The notes beneath the pieces were generated by a model. It was not told where the DNA came from. It searched no databases and worked only from the letters and a program-made list of their open reading frames with translations. From Camellia lanceoleosa (lineage: Eukaryota; Streptophyta; Magnoliopsida; Ericales; Theaceae), in the NCBI GenBank assembly GCA_025200525.1, contig CM045758.1:4642080-4706079 (forward strand): 64,000 bases of DNA, written 5' to 3'. The position numbers were made by a program, and so were the translations under genes. Position 1 is the stretch's first letter, and the number at the start of each line of letters is the position of its first letter. This document shows positions 1 through 12,900 of the stretch, piece by piece.

Positions 1-616
1 ATCTAACTTGTATATGATTTTATTGAAGGTTTATTTTGGAATTAAAAATTAAGGGTCCAAATGGCTTAAGGAAGTGAAGTTAGGAAGTTGAATCAATTTA
101 ATCTTAATTACGGACCCATTTGGGAGTTTAATTAAATATTCGATTCAATTTAGTGAAATTGATATTCGATTAATTAGGTCCTAATTCGGGTTGATTGAGT
201 CATGAGGATTGAGGATTGTGGTTATTATAAATTAAATTTAATTATGATGTGCCCAATGTGAATATGTAATTTATTGACGAAGATTTGGTGTCTGATCAAA
301 AATGGAAGGCCTAAATGATTTGGGAAATCAAAATTGATGATGGCAATAAGTTCGATTTATTAATTGGAGCCGTTTGGGAGTTTGATTAAAAATCTGATTC
401 AGACTGATAAATTTAAATATAATTAATTGGGCATTATGGAAGTCAAATTAGACTAATTAAATCATGTAAGAATTGTAATTAGTTATGATTAATTAACTTG
501 TGTATTAATTATGACTAATCAAGACTAAATGATGTTTAATTAAATTAGAGTGTGATTAGTGTGCTAAGTAAATGAAACATGGCTTCATACTATGTAAACA
601 AGTGTCCCACTACCTA

Positions 617-662
<46 letters not shown>
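617..662. repeat. (TAA)n microsatellite
   Basis: About 15 uninterrupted TAA/AAT trinucleotides lie inside the LTR-like sequence. Confidence 0.95.
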
Positions 663-2269
663 GGAGGTGATTGAAGTCAAGAAAGGAGAAGTGGTATGTA
701 TTGTTTAGTTCATCAATTTGCACGGCTCGAGACAAAACCGAGAGAGGGAAAACACTTCGATGGAAATTTTGGAAGGAAAAAAGAGCAACTCAAGTCTTGT
801 GTGGAAATAGGAAGAAGTGAACTCAAGAGATTCATCCTTGGAAGGCTTAAGGTAAGGAAATGAAGCTTATGTTTTTGTAGTCAAATCACCTAAAAGCTGA
901 AATTAAAAGAGGGTTGGATTCAATCACATGTAATTAATAGGAATTAGCAAGGAGATGAAGAAAATTGGAATTTTGTTTATAGATTATGGAGATAAATTGA
1001 AAGATTAATTAGTTAGAGTTTGATTTCTATTATTCTTCACAAATTGAACCTCATCCTTGCATGCATGTTGGAATTTCAAAGTTTTAGATTTAATTCATGT
1101 GTAAAAGATTGATAAGTTTAAATTTGGGCTTCATCTTTACATGCATCAATGAAATTTTAGGAGATTTGAAGAATTAATTCATGGTTGGTTATAAGAAGAG
1201 TAAGTTGCGGTAAATTATAAATTCATGAACATTTGAGCTTAATTTTGAATAAAATGGATTTGATGTAGATGGTTTGATTTTGATTATAATTTCACACATG
1301 CAAATATTTTTCTAGGAGTTTTATAATTTCAATTTCATAATTTAAGGAGATAGAAAAGAGTTAGAAATCAATTTTATGGGACTAGAAGGAAATTGATAAG
1401 GAAATGATGATTTGGAACCAAAATCAAGTCTATGGAAATTTGGGAACTAATCCTAAAGTTTTGATTTTATTATGAAAACTAGGAATTTGTTTAATCCATG
1501 CATGTGATTTAATTTAAAAGGTTTGTTCAATTTAAACACATTTTAGAACATCTATGATTATAAATTAAGTTTTTGGTTAGAAATTGAGTTAAGTTGAATT
1601 TCTAAGAAATTGATTTGTGTAATTCATAATTAAGTTGATTTTGTTATTAATAATAAAATTGGACCTATTTGTATTGCATACATCATGGATTTTGAAGGAT
1701 TTGGATTAATTCAATCTCATATTTTGAAGAGAAAAATGAAATGTTTTATAAACATCAAGTTTATGAAAAATTAGAATTAATCCTAATGCTAGATAAAGCT
1801 TTGATTTTATAATTAGATTTTTCTATCCATGCATGTAATGTAATTTAAGATTTTATTTGAATTAAACATATTTTGTTTACAAATTAAGTTGAGTTTAAGA
1901 TTATGGAAACTAGTTGGAAAATTTATAAGAAGTTTCATGACTTCAATTTCATGATTTCAAGGAAAACAAAAAGAATTTGACGCCAATTTTATGTAACTAA
2001 AAAGAAAATGAGAGATTGGAGCCATGTTAAATTTATGGAGTTCAATTTAGAGATTAATCACTTTGGATTTGGGATTTGGCTTGATATGGAGAAAAATGAA
2101 TTAAAACTAAATTTGGTCAATTGGAGCATGATTTTGAATAAATGATTTAGCAATTTATGACTTTAATAAATGGTTCTCCATGTTGGAATACTAAGGTACA
2201 TGTTTTGAAGCTTTAAATACCAAATTTGAACTTTAATTTCAATTTTTGAATTTTTGAATTTTCGTTGCC

Positions 2270-2369
2270 CGCTCGAGCGAGGGAATCCCCGCTCGAGCGT
2301 GAAAATCAACCTCCCAGTAGTTTTTCAAATTTTACAGTCCGCTCAAGCAACCAAATTGGCGCTCGAGCG
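2270..2369. repeat. Cluster of CGCTCGAGCG palindromes
   Basis: Exact copies of the 10-bp palindrome CGCTCGAGCG lie at 2270-2279, 2290-2299 and 2360-2369, with a degenerate copy near 2340 (GCTCAAGC). They are a GC-rich island in AT-rich LTR sequence. The same motif recurs in the different LTR at 24846-27400. Confidence 0.85.
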
Positions 2370-3836
2370 AAGACTTATTTTCAGCACATTTTGGAAAGTT
2401 GCATTTAGTTTATATTTTCATCCTCATCTCTTTCCAATGCATTCTAGACATGATTTATGACTCAATAAAGAATAGTAAGCTACTAATCAGCATAGATAAC
2501 TTAGTTAATGAATGAATCATTGATCTAGTGATAATTGTTTAAGAAACCAAGTAAAGGATCAATCTATTTGGAAAAGAATGACTAATTAGTAATGAAGGAA
2601 TATGTGAAATAAGAACCTGGTTTATTTAATTGAGAAAGAATAAACGTAGTAGAACTTCGGACCGTAAAGACTAGAAAGGACAAGTTTAATCGATGGAGTA
2701 ATATTGTGTTTCAATGTGTATATGTTATGTACTTGTGTAGGTCACGCGCCATTGTCTGCCTAATTGTCCCGATATATCCAGTCTGTCTGATTTGCTTCTG
2801 CAGCCATCTGTGAGTAATAACTTAGTAAAGATATGTTCAACTGTACTTATTTTCTGTGTGACAAAATGAGATCTATTTTCTGAAATGATATGTTATGTAC
2901 AATGAATGATTGTCCAATTTCTGACATGTATTCGTGACATCCTTAGTATCATGTGATATCTACAGCCGTGACTCGGTATCGGAGGTTCCTTCGTGGAACT
3001 AGGTTATTCGTAACCTTACGCTTATGCGTCCTGTTATGTTACGCTTATGCATCCTATTTGTGCACTGTTACCCGTACTGGAGGCCCGCCATGGGGGCTTA
3101 GCTGTCCTGTTACGCGGATCCGGAGGTTCCTTCGCGGGAATTAGGTTATTCATAACCTTACGCATTGCGCATCCTGTTTAGTTATGCTAATGGATGTATC
3201 ACGTAAATGTAACCATGACTTATGATTTCTGGCTGTATGTGATCCGAACAAGTATGATTTTGATATGAAACTGAATTATGATTTCGATCGGATCAAGTAT
3301 GAATTTGTTAAAACTGAATTATGATTTCTGAATCTGTATGGACTCATTCATTAAAACCCTTTACTCTGTTATTATTCACTGGGCTTTAGCTTACTGTATT
3401 ATTTATGTATGTAGGTGATCAGGCACGTGACCAAGCTTAGAGACTTCCGTCTAGAATCTATTTTGTCAGCCAACCTATGTGCCTCCCGTGGAGGTTCCGG
3501 ATATGTTAAGTATTATCGTTATGTAATTTAAAGTTTAAGTTATGTTTTCTTGTTTGTTTCTTCAAGTCAGGTGTATTCTGAAAAAGGGGACTAAGTCCCT
3601 TTCTGCCTAATCTGTATATATATTATGACTTAAAGATGATGTGTATATATGTATATAAAAAGTTTAAAATTTTTCTGTCTCATATAAGTCTACACAGCTC
3701 AATGGACGTTGTATATTCTTATTTGCTTCCGCTAGCCCCTAATATTATGTTAATCTGTCTCAGAGGCCTTCGGTAATCCCAGGATTACTGGTCGGTTACA
3801 ATGCTAAACCTATAGGGGCGGGTTTGGGTCGTGACA

Positions 3837-5452
3837 CTCTTACATGCTTTCAATTCTTACATGGAATATGCTTTCAATTAACATTGTATGTCGGTTGTTT
3901 GTTAATCTACCATGGAATTTGCATGCTCATTATCTTGCATAGAATATGCTTTCGATTAACTTGCATAGAATGTGCACGGTACCTTATTAAGTGGCTATCT
4001 CATGTCGTATGGGACGTGCAATGTTATTTACTTGCATTCACCTTCACTTATATTGCACTCTTTTGTGCACCTTGCATCACACTGTCTTGTGCACCCGCAT
4101 AACACTATTTTGTGCATTTGCTTACATTCACTCCTTGTTTACTTTGTGCATCTATCGCATCGTTTTGTACTTTTTTCCTCTTTTCTCTTATCTCAAGACG
4201 CGTGAGACACGACCCTAAGCAGTTTTTCTCCTCTTCTTATGATTTCAGTGTGATTGGAGTATCTTAGGACGCGTCCCTGAGCGGTTTTTCTCCTCTTTTC
4301 ACGATTTCAGCGTGATTAGAGTATCTCAGGACGTGTGGGACGCGACCCTGAGTGGTTTTTCTCTTTTTCTCACAATTTCAGCATGATTAGAGTATCTCAA
4401 GACACGTGAGATGTGACCTTAAGTGGTTTTTCTCTTATCTCAGGACACGTGAGATGTGACCTTGAACAATTTTCTCTTATCTCAGGACGCGTGAGATGCG
4501 ACCCTAAGCGATTTTTCTCATCTTTTCACGATTTCAACGTGATTAGAGTATCTCAGGACGTGTAAGATGCGACCTTGAGTAGTTTTTCTCCTCTTCTCAC
4601 GATTTCAACATGATTAGAGTATCTCAGGACGCGTGAGACACAACCTTGAGTGGTTTTTCTCTTATCTCAGGACGCGTGAGATGCGAGCCTGAGTAGTTTT
4701 TCTTCTCTTTTCACGATTTCAACGTGATTAGAGTATCTCAGGACGCGTGAGACACAACCTTGAGTGGTTTTTCTCTTATCTCAGGACGCGTGAGATGCGA
4801 GCCTGAGTAGTTTTTCTTCTCTTCTCACGATTTCAACGTGATTAGAGTATCTCAGGACGTGTGAAACACAACCCTAAGTGGTTTTTCTCATCTTCTAACT
4901 ATTTCAGCGTGATTAGAGTATCTCAGGATGTGTGAAACACGACCTTGAGCTGTTTTTCTCCTCTTCTCATGATTTCAGCGTAATTAGAGTATCTCAAGAT
5001 GTGAAACGCGTTCCTGAGCAATTTTTCCCTCCTCTTTTCACGGTTTCGGCGTGGTTAGAGTGCGCGTTTTATTTCTCTCTGCGTGAACTCCATTTTGATT
5101 TAAGCTTGAAGCTCATTTATATGTTGTTCTCTTGATATTACTTATTAAATCTGTTGTTGCCCAGTGCATTATCTTGCATGATCATGGATTTTCAAAATAG
5201 CCGGCTTCGCGAAGCATATGAATCTAACTTTCAAAGTATATTTTTTGTGCATATCATTTGCATCTTGTCCCTGAACAACGCTGGTTTGATTCCTTGCAAA
5301 AGGATACGTATGCAACTTGCCAGCTCAACCAATTTAATTTATGCCTTGATTGCTTGCCCAAGTCTTACGGCCTTGTCAAAATGAGTCGTCTTTGGGCTTT
5401 GACATTCACTCACGTCATTTCATGATTTCGAGCTATGTCAAATAGGGGCAAC
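3837..5452 (+). mobile_element. 3' internal tail of a Tat-type Ty3/gypsy element
   Basis: No coding sequence is seen. The last 180 bases closely match the segment just before the LTR at 21621: both contain CCTTGCAAAAGGATACG, a GCCCAAGTCTTACGGCCTTGTCA block and a terminal purine-rich AGGGGCAAC immediately before TGTAGACACC. That arrangement is a polypurine tract next to the 3' LTR. The left side is cut by the LTR that ends at 3836. Short GTGCACC-type repeats (about 4040-4110) match the minisatellite at 19420-20235. Confidence 0.65.
4190..5060. repeat. Tandem repeat, units of about 43 and 70 bp
   Basis: About a dozen degenerate units begin TATCTCAGGACGCGTGAGA, continue through a CGACCCTGAGCGG / TTTTTCTC block and, in the long form, end in CACGATTTCAGCGTGATTAGAG. 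Short units lack the last part. The array lies in the 3' internal tail of the retroelement, a usual place for tandem repeats in Tat/Ogre elements. Confidence 0.85.
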
Positions 5453-8400
5453 TGTAGACACCCCATTTTTTACTGCCCTTAAGACTTTGGCACTACTGAT
5501 TAATCACTCAATAATGAATGTGTATGCTTGTCAAATGTTTGATTTCCTCAACAAGAAACCTCAGTTTTGAACCTACAAACCTTGTACCTTATTTTGGACC
5601 AAAATAGTAGTCTTTCAGGCCTGGATATCCAAGGACCTGCAGACCTACTAGTGTGGCTTGCCACCCATTAGTGTGGCCTACTGCCCACTTGTGTAAATTT
5701 TCAAATCTTTTTGCCAGCTGTGCCAGCTGTCTCCACAGATGCATGCACTGCACCAGTTGTGTCTGTATGGATATTTTTCAAATAGTCTCATATATTTCTA
5801 TATATAGATGACTCCCTCTCATATTTTTAGGGTTAGAAAAATTTTGGAGAGCAAAAATTTTGGAGAATATTTCTCTCTCTACATTTCTCTCTTTTCCTTG
5901 TAACTTATATAACCTTTGCTTAGACACTCTAAACCAAACCTTGAGGGATCCTTGTTGAGGTGCTTAAGCTTACATTTTAGCACTTGAGAGTGTGAAATTA
6001 GTGGTTTGGGAATTCAAGGGATTATTCATCTTCAAGAGGTATACATTCTAGTTCTTTTGTACCATCTCTTTCTCATCTTTTCTTGCTGTTTTTGAGTTGT
6101 TTTCCACCTATTTTGGTGGGCTAAAACTTGTGGTTTAAAGCCATTAAAGGTAAAGGGGTGGACCACCCTTCTTTGTGCCTTGTTCCCTAGGCTTTTACCC
6201 GTGTGTTTCCCACCTTTTGATTATCTTTTTTTGAGTTTTTTACTTCAGAGGCTAAAAATCATGTTTTGAAGTCCCAAAAGTGGAGGGATTAGCCTCCTCT
6301 CCTTGTGCTTGTGTGCTGGTTTTAATTTCTCAATATTTTAGCTTGTTGTTTTTAGCTATTTTTGTATTAATTCCAGCACTTATTTTGGTTGTTTTAGGAT
6401 TGTTTTAGGCCATTCATGTCATTTATGCTTTGTATTGAATGCTTGTAGTGTAATCGTCCTTATAGGCTTGGTGGTTTAGGCCTTAGCCACCAACCTATTC
6501 GAGCTGATAGCATTTATTTCTTGCTTTCCATACTTATGTTCACCTCTAATTACCTCTGCACCCTCCATCTTTTCTTGATTTTTTCTCTTTGTTTTGAGAG
6601 TTGCTTCAAAATAAGTGTTGTTTAAGCTTGAAATGTGATATTGTGCTTAATTGTTTAATCCCTTTAGGGGTTCATTATCAACGGCATGACATCTCTCTCA
6701 TGTCCAAAACAACCCTTTGTTTGAAACTTCTCTCCATTAGTGGACTTAAAGCTCATTATTGGACTTAATTAACTAATGAATGGAAGGTAATTTAACAGGG
6801 GAAATCAATGGTTTAAAAATAGAGCAAGATAATAAAATGATTTGGGTTCAATTGGACGTTAATTGAACCCGTTAAGTCTTGAGTCGTTTCATACTTGTTA
6901 AGTGATGTAAACGGTTCAAGAATCAATGTCGAACACCTCCCTTGATCCATATCATGATAGGGAGGAGGTTTGTGAGTCTTTCATTGTGCATTCATTGAAA
7001 TTGTATCCCTTGGTTCATAAGTCATCATGAAAAGAACTTGCACCAATTGATGACTTGCGAATCGAGCCTACCCCTCCTTTTAGTGATTTGATGATAAGAA
7101 GAGGTAGGGTGGACAAACATCCCCTAAGAATGCTCTGTTTGTTATTTGTTGCAGCAGGAGAAACCCACCATTAGTGGCCGGTAGGCCACCTTTACTAGGC
7201 GACAAGCCACCATTAGTGAGTGGCCGGCCAGCATTTCTAGCCTACCGGCCACTTCTTTTAGCCAGGCAGTACCACTTTTATTTCAGAGTACAGCAGAGAC
7301 TGAGGTTCAAAAAAACAGTGCAGAGGCATTCTCGGGGGAAGCAAATCATGTGCATGCATAAGCATTTCCCATAATTCTTGAGTCCCGTTGACTTGTGGAC
7401 TTGTAATATGTAATTAGTTTAGTTAGAATAACTAGTTAGTTTTGTGTTGTATTTAATTAATTAGCTAGAATAGTTAGTTAATTCGTGGTTTGTAATAATT
7501 AGTTAAGTAGCTTAGCTAATTCATTTATTCGGACCCTCCGACGTGAGGGCAAATATGTAATAATGTGTATGTCTTCCAACCCCACGTCTTTCTTCTTTTT
7601 ATTTACTTGCTTACGATGGATAGCTTAGAACATCATATTTCTTTTAGCATCTTTCATGCTTGCATCCATTTGTCTTGCATGAATCGAGGCTCAGTTTATC
7701 ATTCTAACAAGCATTGTCGTTTATTACTTCGTTGAATACGTGTTTTAAACTGCATGCTATGAAATTGATTCATATGTCATAATTAGTAGCCGAGCCTATT
7801 AATTGCATTATTGCATTTGTTCCATTAGTCACATTGCATCAGTTAGGACCATGCATTTTTCTAACAAGTTGCTCTTTTGGCTCACCTCAGGAATTGGGGT
7901 AAGTTTTAGTGCTTTAGCATGTTACATAAGTGTTGTTGTTGCCATGATAAGCATGATTACTATGAGGCTAATTGCTTAAGTGATAAATTGTCTGAATGCC
8001 TGTGGATGAAGGCTAACTACTTGAATTGAAATAGTTTGATCGAAGTACATATGAGTTCATTTTTTCAAGTAACACATATTCGAAACAATTTTCAAAAACA
8101 AACTTGAAATCAAGCGTTTCAAATTTTACAAATTAGTCTATACTTGTGTGCAACACATAGTAAAATTATTCTAATAATTGGAACAAGAGCATATAATGTC
8201 AATAAAAATCACATCATGATTAGTAGAGGTCGATCTTTGATCAGGCGAGTGGGGTGCTCGATCCATGACCTTCCCCTCTCGTACCTAAGTTCCCGAACGG
8301 AGACACTTTTGTGATGATGGATAAGTGGCCTTTGGCACAAGTCTCAGGTTTCCTAAATGTTTTTTAAATTTCCCAAAAACATTTAGGGGGCAAGTCTGTA

Positions 8401-8547
8401 TCTAGCATAGCAATCCATTTTTGACATTTTGATTCAAAATTGATTTTCTAAAAGATTTGCCGGATTTGGACTCTTTGATATTTGTCTATTTCACATTGCA
8501 CTTGTGAGATCAGATTCAGAATCATGAGAGTCCGAACTATGGGGCTA
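5453..8547 (+). mobile_element. Long LTR of a Tat-type Ty3/gypsy element (copy 1)
   Basis: It begins TGTAGACACCCC directly after a polypurine tract and aligns by eye along its length with the LTRs at 9980 and 21621. Shared blocks include TTCGGACCCTCCGACG-GAGGGC (about 7529), the AGCCGAGCCTATT segment (about 7789) and GAGAGTCCGAACTATGGGGCTA near the end. There is no coding potential. The right border is approximate because the terminal GTCTACA seen in the 9980-14965 copy is missing. It holds two GC-rich sites (5648-5692 and 7172-7255) that are reverse complements of one another. Confidence 0.6.
7175..7252. repeat. Local inverted repeat, 13-bp arms
   Basis: GTGGCCGGTAGGC near 7175-7187 is the exact reverse complement of GCCTACCGGCCAC near 7240-7252. 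The left arm also pairs with the distant site 5648-5692 in the same LTR. Confidence 0.8.
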
Positions 8548-9466
8548 GTCATTTTCAAAAAGAGCATGAAAGGCCGAGCCACAGCTGGTCATGGGCTCTA
8601 CCATGTTGGAAACACAACCCTCAGATCTGGATTACCATCGTACCGCTTGATCCTCCTTTCACTTCTTCGTGTTAGGTGTGAGAGGTATATTAGGTAATCT
8701 TGTCGAGGTACTCTTTTTGACCATTTGGCCTAGCTGCATATAGCAAAGCCATAGTGACTATTCCAAATTAGGACAGGATGCCATCCATATACAAGAATTT
8801 GTGAAACTGCTTGCTTGAAGTAGTGAAGCCCTAGATCACTCCAAAGCTAGGACAGGGAAACCTTAACCTTTCATAGGGGTGTTTTGAATGCTTTTGTGCG
8901 ACATGTGAAATCTTTGGAAATGTGTGATGCAATCCTTGGAGATTCTTAATCTTGAGGAGGTTCCTTTCAAACCTTGGGGGTCATATCAGAATCAGAATTT
9001 GGGTCAAAATCCAAGGGTTTGTGTTTGATATGGGTGAATTTTCAGCAAGACCAGAACCAGGGCCAAAAATTGTATCTTGCTTTGTTTTAACCAACATACC
9101 TGGTACCCAAATCTGATAGGGCATTTGTTTTTAATGCAAGGTTTGTCTAAGCTATAGAATAAGCAGTACCCAACTCAACAAAGGCCAAGCCCAATCTGAC
9201 CCGGAAAACCTTAACCCATAAGAATCCATCCAATCTCAGGAAAAAAAACTCACTCAGCAAAAGTCCAATCCATCTGATCCCCAAACGCCAACTCAGAAAA
9301 GATCCTTCCAATGGAAACAGACCAATTCTAAAAAGCCCAATCTAGTCAAACCTATCTAAACTAATCCAGTTCAGATACATCAAACGTAATTGGGTCGAAA
9401 TCCTTGTTAGTCAGCTCTCAGCTTACACCTATACATTTTCTCAATTGCCAACTCAGTAGACTCGTA
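8548..9466 (+). mobile_element. Untranslated leader of the Tat-type element
   Basis: Noncoding sequence lies between the LTR and the gag start. I see no convincing primer-binding site next to the approximate LTR end, so the 5' part may be deleted or too diverged. Confidence 0.4.
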
Positions 9467-9979
9467 ATGACTCAGAGTCCAGAAGAAGTTGTGGCCATGA
9501 TAACGGCCCTAAACCAGGGAATTGCCATGGAGGATGAGACTATTACTAAAATGCAATGACCATCTAGGGCATCTACTACACATCTAGTCCCGAGCCCCCA
9601 GCCGAACTTTGACCCACCTCCACCACCTGAAGATTTGCAAGGTCCAGATCTAGGATTGGCTCAAGCTCGAGTTTTCAGACCCCTGGTGCAGCCTAATGAG
9701 GGGCTTTTCCCCCTTGATATTAATGATCTCGACCCAACCTTATTGAAAATTGCTAACCTTGAGAAGCAATTTAAAAAGGCACAAGGCATTAACTCCATTA
9801 CTGACATTGAGGATGGGTACACCAAGGCTGTCTTAAGGCTCCCAGACAGATTCAAAATGCCACACATTGATCGTTTCAACGGGTCTAGAGATCTTATGGT
9901 ACATATTCGGCTTTTCTTAGACCTCTTGAAACTGATTGGTCTAACTAAACCTCAGAAACTCTCTCTATATGAAAGAACC
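9467..9979 (+). pseudogene. Ty3/gypsy (Tat/Ogre-type) gag, 5' part, interrupted
   Basis: An ATG at 9467 opens a frame (MTQSPEEVVAMITALNQG) that meets an in-frame TGA near 9557. It then continues through a proline-rich stretch to the gag core with LPDRFKMPHIDRFNGSRD, typical of plant retrotransposon gag of the Tat lineage. The frame runs without loss into 9979, where a solo LTR is inserted, and resumes at 14966 in register when one copy of the GAACC duplication is disregarded. The structural protein would form virus-like particles; this copy is not functional. Confidence 0.8.
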
Positions 9980-12900
9980 TGTAGACACCCCATTTTTGAC
10001 CGCCCTTAAGACTTGGGCGCTACTAATGGTTTACTTGGTGGTGAAAGTTGCGCAGTTGCAAATGTTCGATTTCTTCGGCAAGAGGAGAGTCAAATCCAAA
10101 CCTCACGCCCCATTTTGGACCAAAGCTATTTTGAATGGATTTTAGATCTTAAAACCCTCTTTTTCAAAGTATTTTGAAAAAGGTTTCTGCAATGCTGCGA
10201 GGCTCACATTTTGTTAAATGTTGCGCTTTTCGGTAAACCGAGCCAGGACAAAGTGGAAATGAATGAAAGAGAGGTGAAATCTCTGAAAAACCTTTAAAAC
10301 ATCTTGTTTAGAGGTTTGGAGTTGAGGAAAGTTGGAGAGGAGAGGGAAGAAACCAAGTTGGGGAAGAAAATGGACATGAACTGTTAAGAGAGAGTCGAGT
10401 AGCCTTCGTTGAATCAGGCCTATTCGTTTGCACACTCGGATTTCAGCTATGAGGCCACCACCGTTGGAAAGAATACTTCTGGAGCTTCATTTTGTACTGG
10501 AGAATCTCCTAAATCCATGTCCGGATGAGGGAGATATGGCTGGTTGAAGTTAGGCATCAATCCGATTAGACTGAAACTGAGCAGTCTTCACTAAAAGAGG
10601 GATATCTCTTTGCATAGTTTGAATTTTGATGCAAGGCTTCCACCATTGGAAAGCTTACTTCTGGGGCTTCAATTTGCACACAAGAATGACCTGAAAAGGC
10701 ATCCATATGGAGTTATGCTTGCTTCAAGTCGGGGACCAGGACTGATTTTTGCTGCCGGCAACTTATGGAGCATGCCGGCCACTTATGGAGCATGCCGGCC
10801 ACATGTCGTCCAAAAATGATTCTTGTCGGCCACTTAAGGTGGCCAGTCGGCCAAAAATTTCCAAAAAGCCAAAAATCTGCAGATATTTCTTCTCCAGCTG
10901 TTGCACACTGCTTCAGATATTTCCAAATCAGATATTTTGACCAAATGCTCATATATTGCTATATATTGAGCCATATCTCATGGATTGAAAGGTTAAGTAA
11001 TTTTGGGAGCCTCTCTCTCTAAAAAGTCCTCTCTCTCTCTAGAAATTTCAAAGCTAAATTTCAGCCTTTCTCTTTAGTTTGCTCTCTCTCTTGCCCTTGT
11101 GTGCATACAAGAGATACACTTGGAGATACACCTCTCCTTTGCCTAGGAATCCTTCATCAAAGTTGTATATCTTTGGGCTGAGGTCCCTTGGAGCCTCTTT
11201 TGAGCTCTCAAAGCTGGTTTAAGCTCAGAATTTTGGCCATTTTGCTGCTGTGCTTCAAGGGTAAGCATTTCCCCTTTTCAAGCTTGTTTTTTACACACTT
11301 GCTTTATCCCGCTTTTTCCATTGTTTTGGACTATTTTGGGGCTGGTTTTGAACCATAAAAAACTCTAATTTTGAGGTTCTAAAATGGTGGTTTAAACCTT
11401 GTTTGGCTAGGGGGTGTTTCCTTCCTTTTGCTCCTTGGCTTGTAAAGCATTTTGAGCTAACTTTCAAGTTTTTCAAACAACTTCTTTTTTGCCTTAAAAC
11501 CACTGAAGTCCAGAGGAATTTTAGTGGTAGAAAACTTGTTTTGAGGTCCCAAATAAGAGGGGGTGGTCCCCCCTCCTCTTGTCTTGTTAGCATGTGTTGT
11601 TGGCCTACCAAATGAGCATGTGTTTCTATCCTCTTGAGGCTTAGTTTGAGCATGTTTTTTAATGACTTTTTGGACCTTCTATAACTCTGTTTTTGGCTGG
11701 TTTGGTCACCTCTTGCATGCTTCATACACTTGTAGTGTAAATCCTACTTGTTAGCTTAACATGCTTCATATCTTAACCTATAATTCTAGCATGTATTGGT
11801 TCTACTCTAGCATGTTTTTGGCCATTATTTAACATGCTTTAACTCTGATTTTGGTTGGTGGGGTCACCTCTTGCTTGGTTTTTGCACTCGTAGTGCAATC
11901 TTGCCCATTAGCCTAGTGTACTTGGTGTTTTGGCCTCTCATTCTAGCTTGTCTTGGCTTCCATGCATGTTTTGCTACTATTTTGACATGCTTTAGGACTT
12001 TTTTGAGTGTTCTTGGCCTTTTGGGGCTTGCTTTGTATAGCTATTGCATAAAGGGCTTCACTAGTCTTGAGTTTTGAGACCACTAGCATGCTATATTTGT
12101 GATGTGTGCATGATATGGCTTTATTTGATATATAATTTCAGAGCATAAAATTCTGCCATACTCTCATGTTTATCACTTTTTCATTGTGTTTAAGAGTTGT
12201 GCTCTTATGCCTTGTTTGTGAGCTAATACAGGAGCATATCTTTCTTGCCATCTATGTTGCAAGTCTAGCATGTTTTTGCTACATTTTGACCTGCCTTAGG
12301 TCTGTTTTGAGTGCTTAAGGTCATTTGAGCATTGATTAGCATGGTTGTAGTGTAAAGCCCTTGACTAGCTTTGTATTTCAAGTCTCTAAGCATGCTTTAT
12401 TTGAGCTATTTGCATGATATAGCATCATTTGGCATGGTATTTCAGAGCATATACTTCCATCATTCACTCATATGTATCGCTCTTTAAGTGCTTTTAAGAG
12501 TTGAGCCTTATGCCTTGTTTATGAGCCAGCGCATGAGCAAGCATTTCTTGCATTTCATGCTATCATCTCAGTACATTTTGGCCACTGTTTTGGCATATTT
12601 AACCTCTGTCCGGAGTTGGTTTGGTCATTTAGGCTTAGTATTGTATGCTTATAGTGCTATGCTCTTTGCTAGTTTCAATGCCTTTGACTTCAAGCATGTT
12701 TTGTATGCATCATTTCCATGATTTTAAGTCATTTAGCATGTCATTTCAGTGCTGAAAATTACGTCATTGCACTCCATGCTTCACTCTTTCATTTGCTTTG
12801 AAAGAGGTCTTAAGCCCGTTGTTGGCTTGAGCATGGAATTAAGGCTCTCATGCCTAATGGTTTTAGCCTTCTCTTAAGGGTTTCTACTAACCAAAAGCAT

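Larger units (their letters stand above)
1..3836 (+). mobile_element. 3' part of a long LTR (Ty3/gypsy-like), truncated by the window edge
   Basis: The stretch is AT-rich and without coding potential. It ends in GGGGCGGGTTTGGGTCGTGACA, the same kind of terminus as the solo LTR at 24846-27400 (GGGGCGGGTTTGGGGTGTGACA), and it ends exactly where unrelated sequence resumes. It shares further landmarks with that LTR: a cluster of CGCTCGAGCG palindromes (2270-2369), a TACGCTTATGCG segment (about 3016-3050) and a TTCACTGGGCTT block (about 3376). Orientation is taken from the solo LTR. The 5' end lies outside the window, so length, TSD and whether it is solo or part of an element cannot be judged. 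Confidence 0.6.

Noticed and set aside
4190..5060. CRISPR-like array
   Set aside because: The repeats abut without unique spacers and the context is a plant retroelement.
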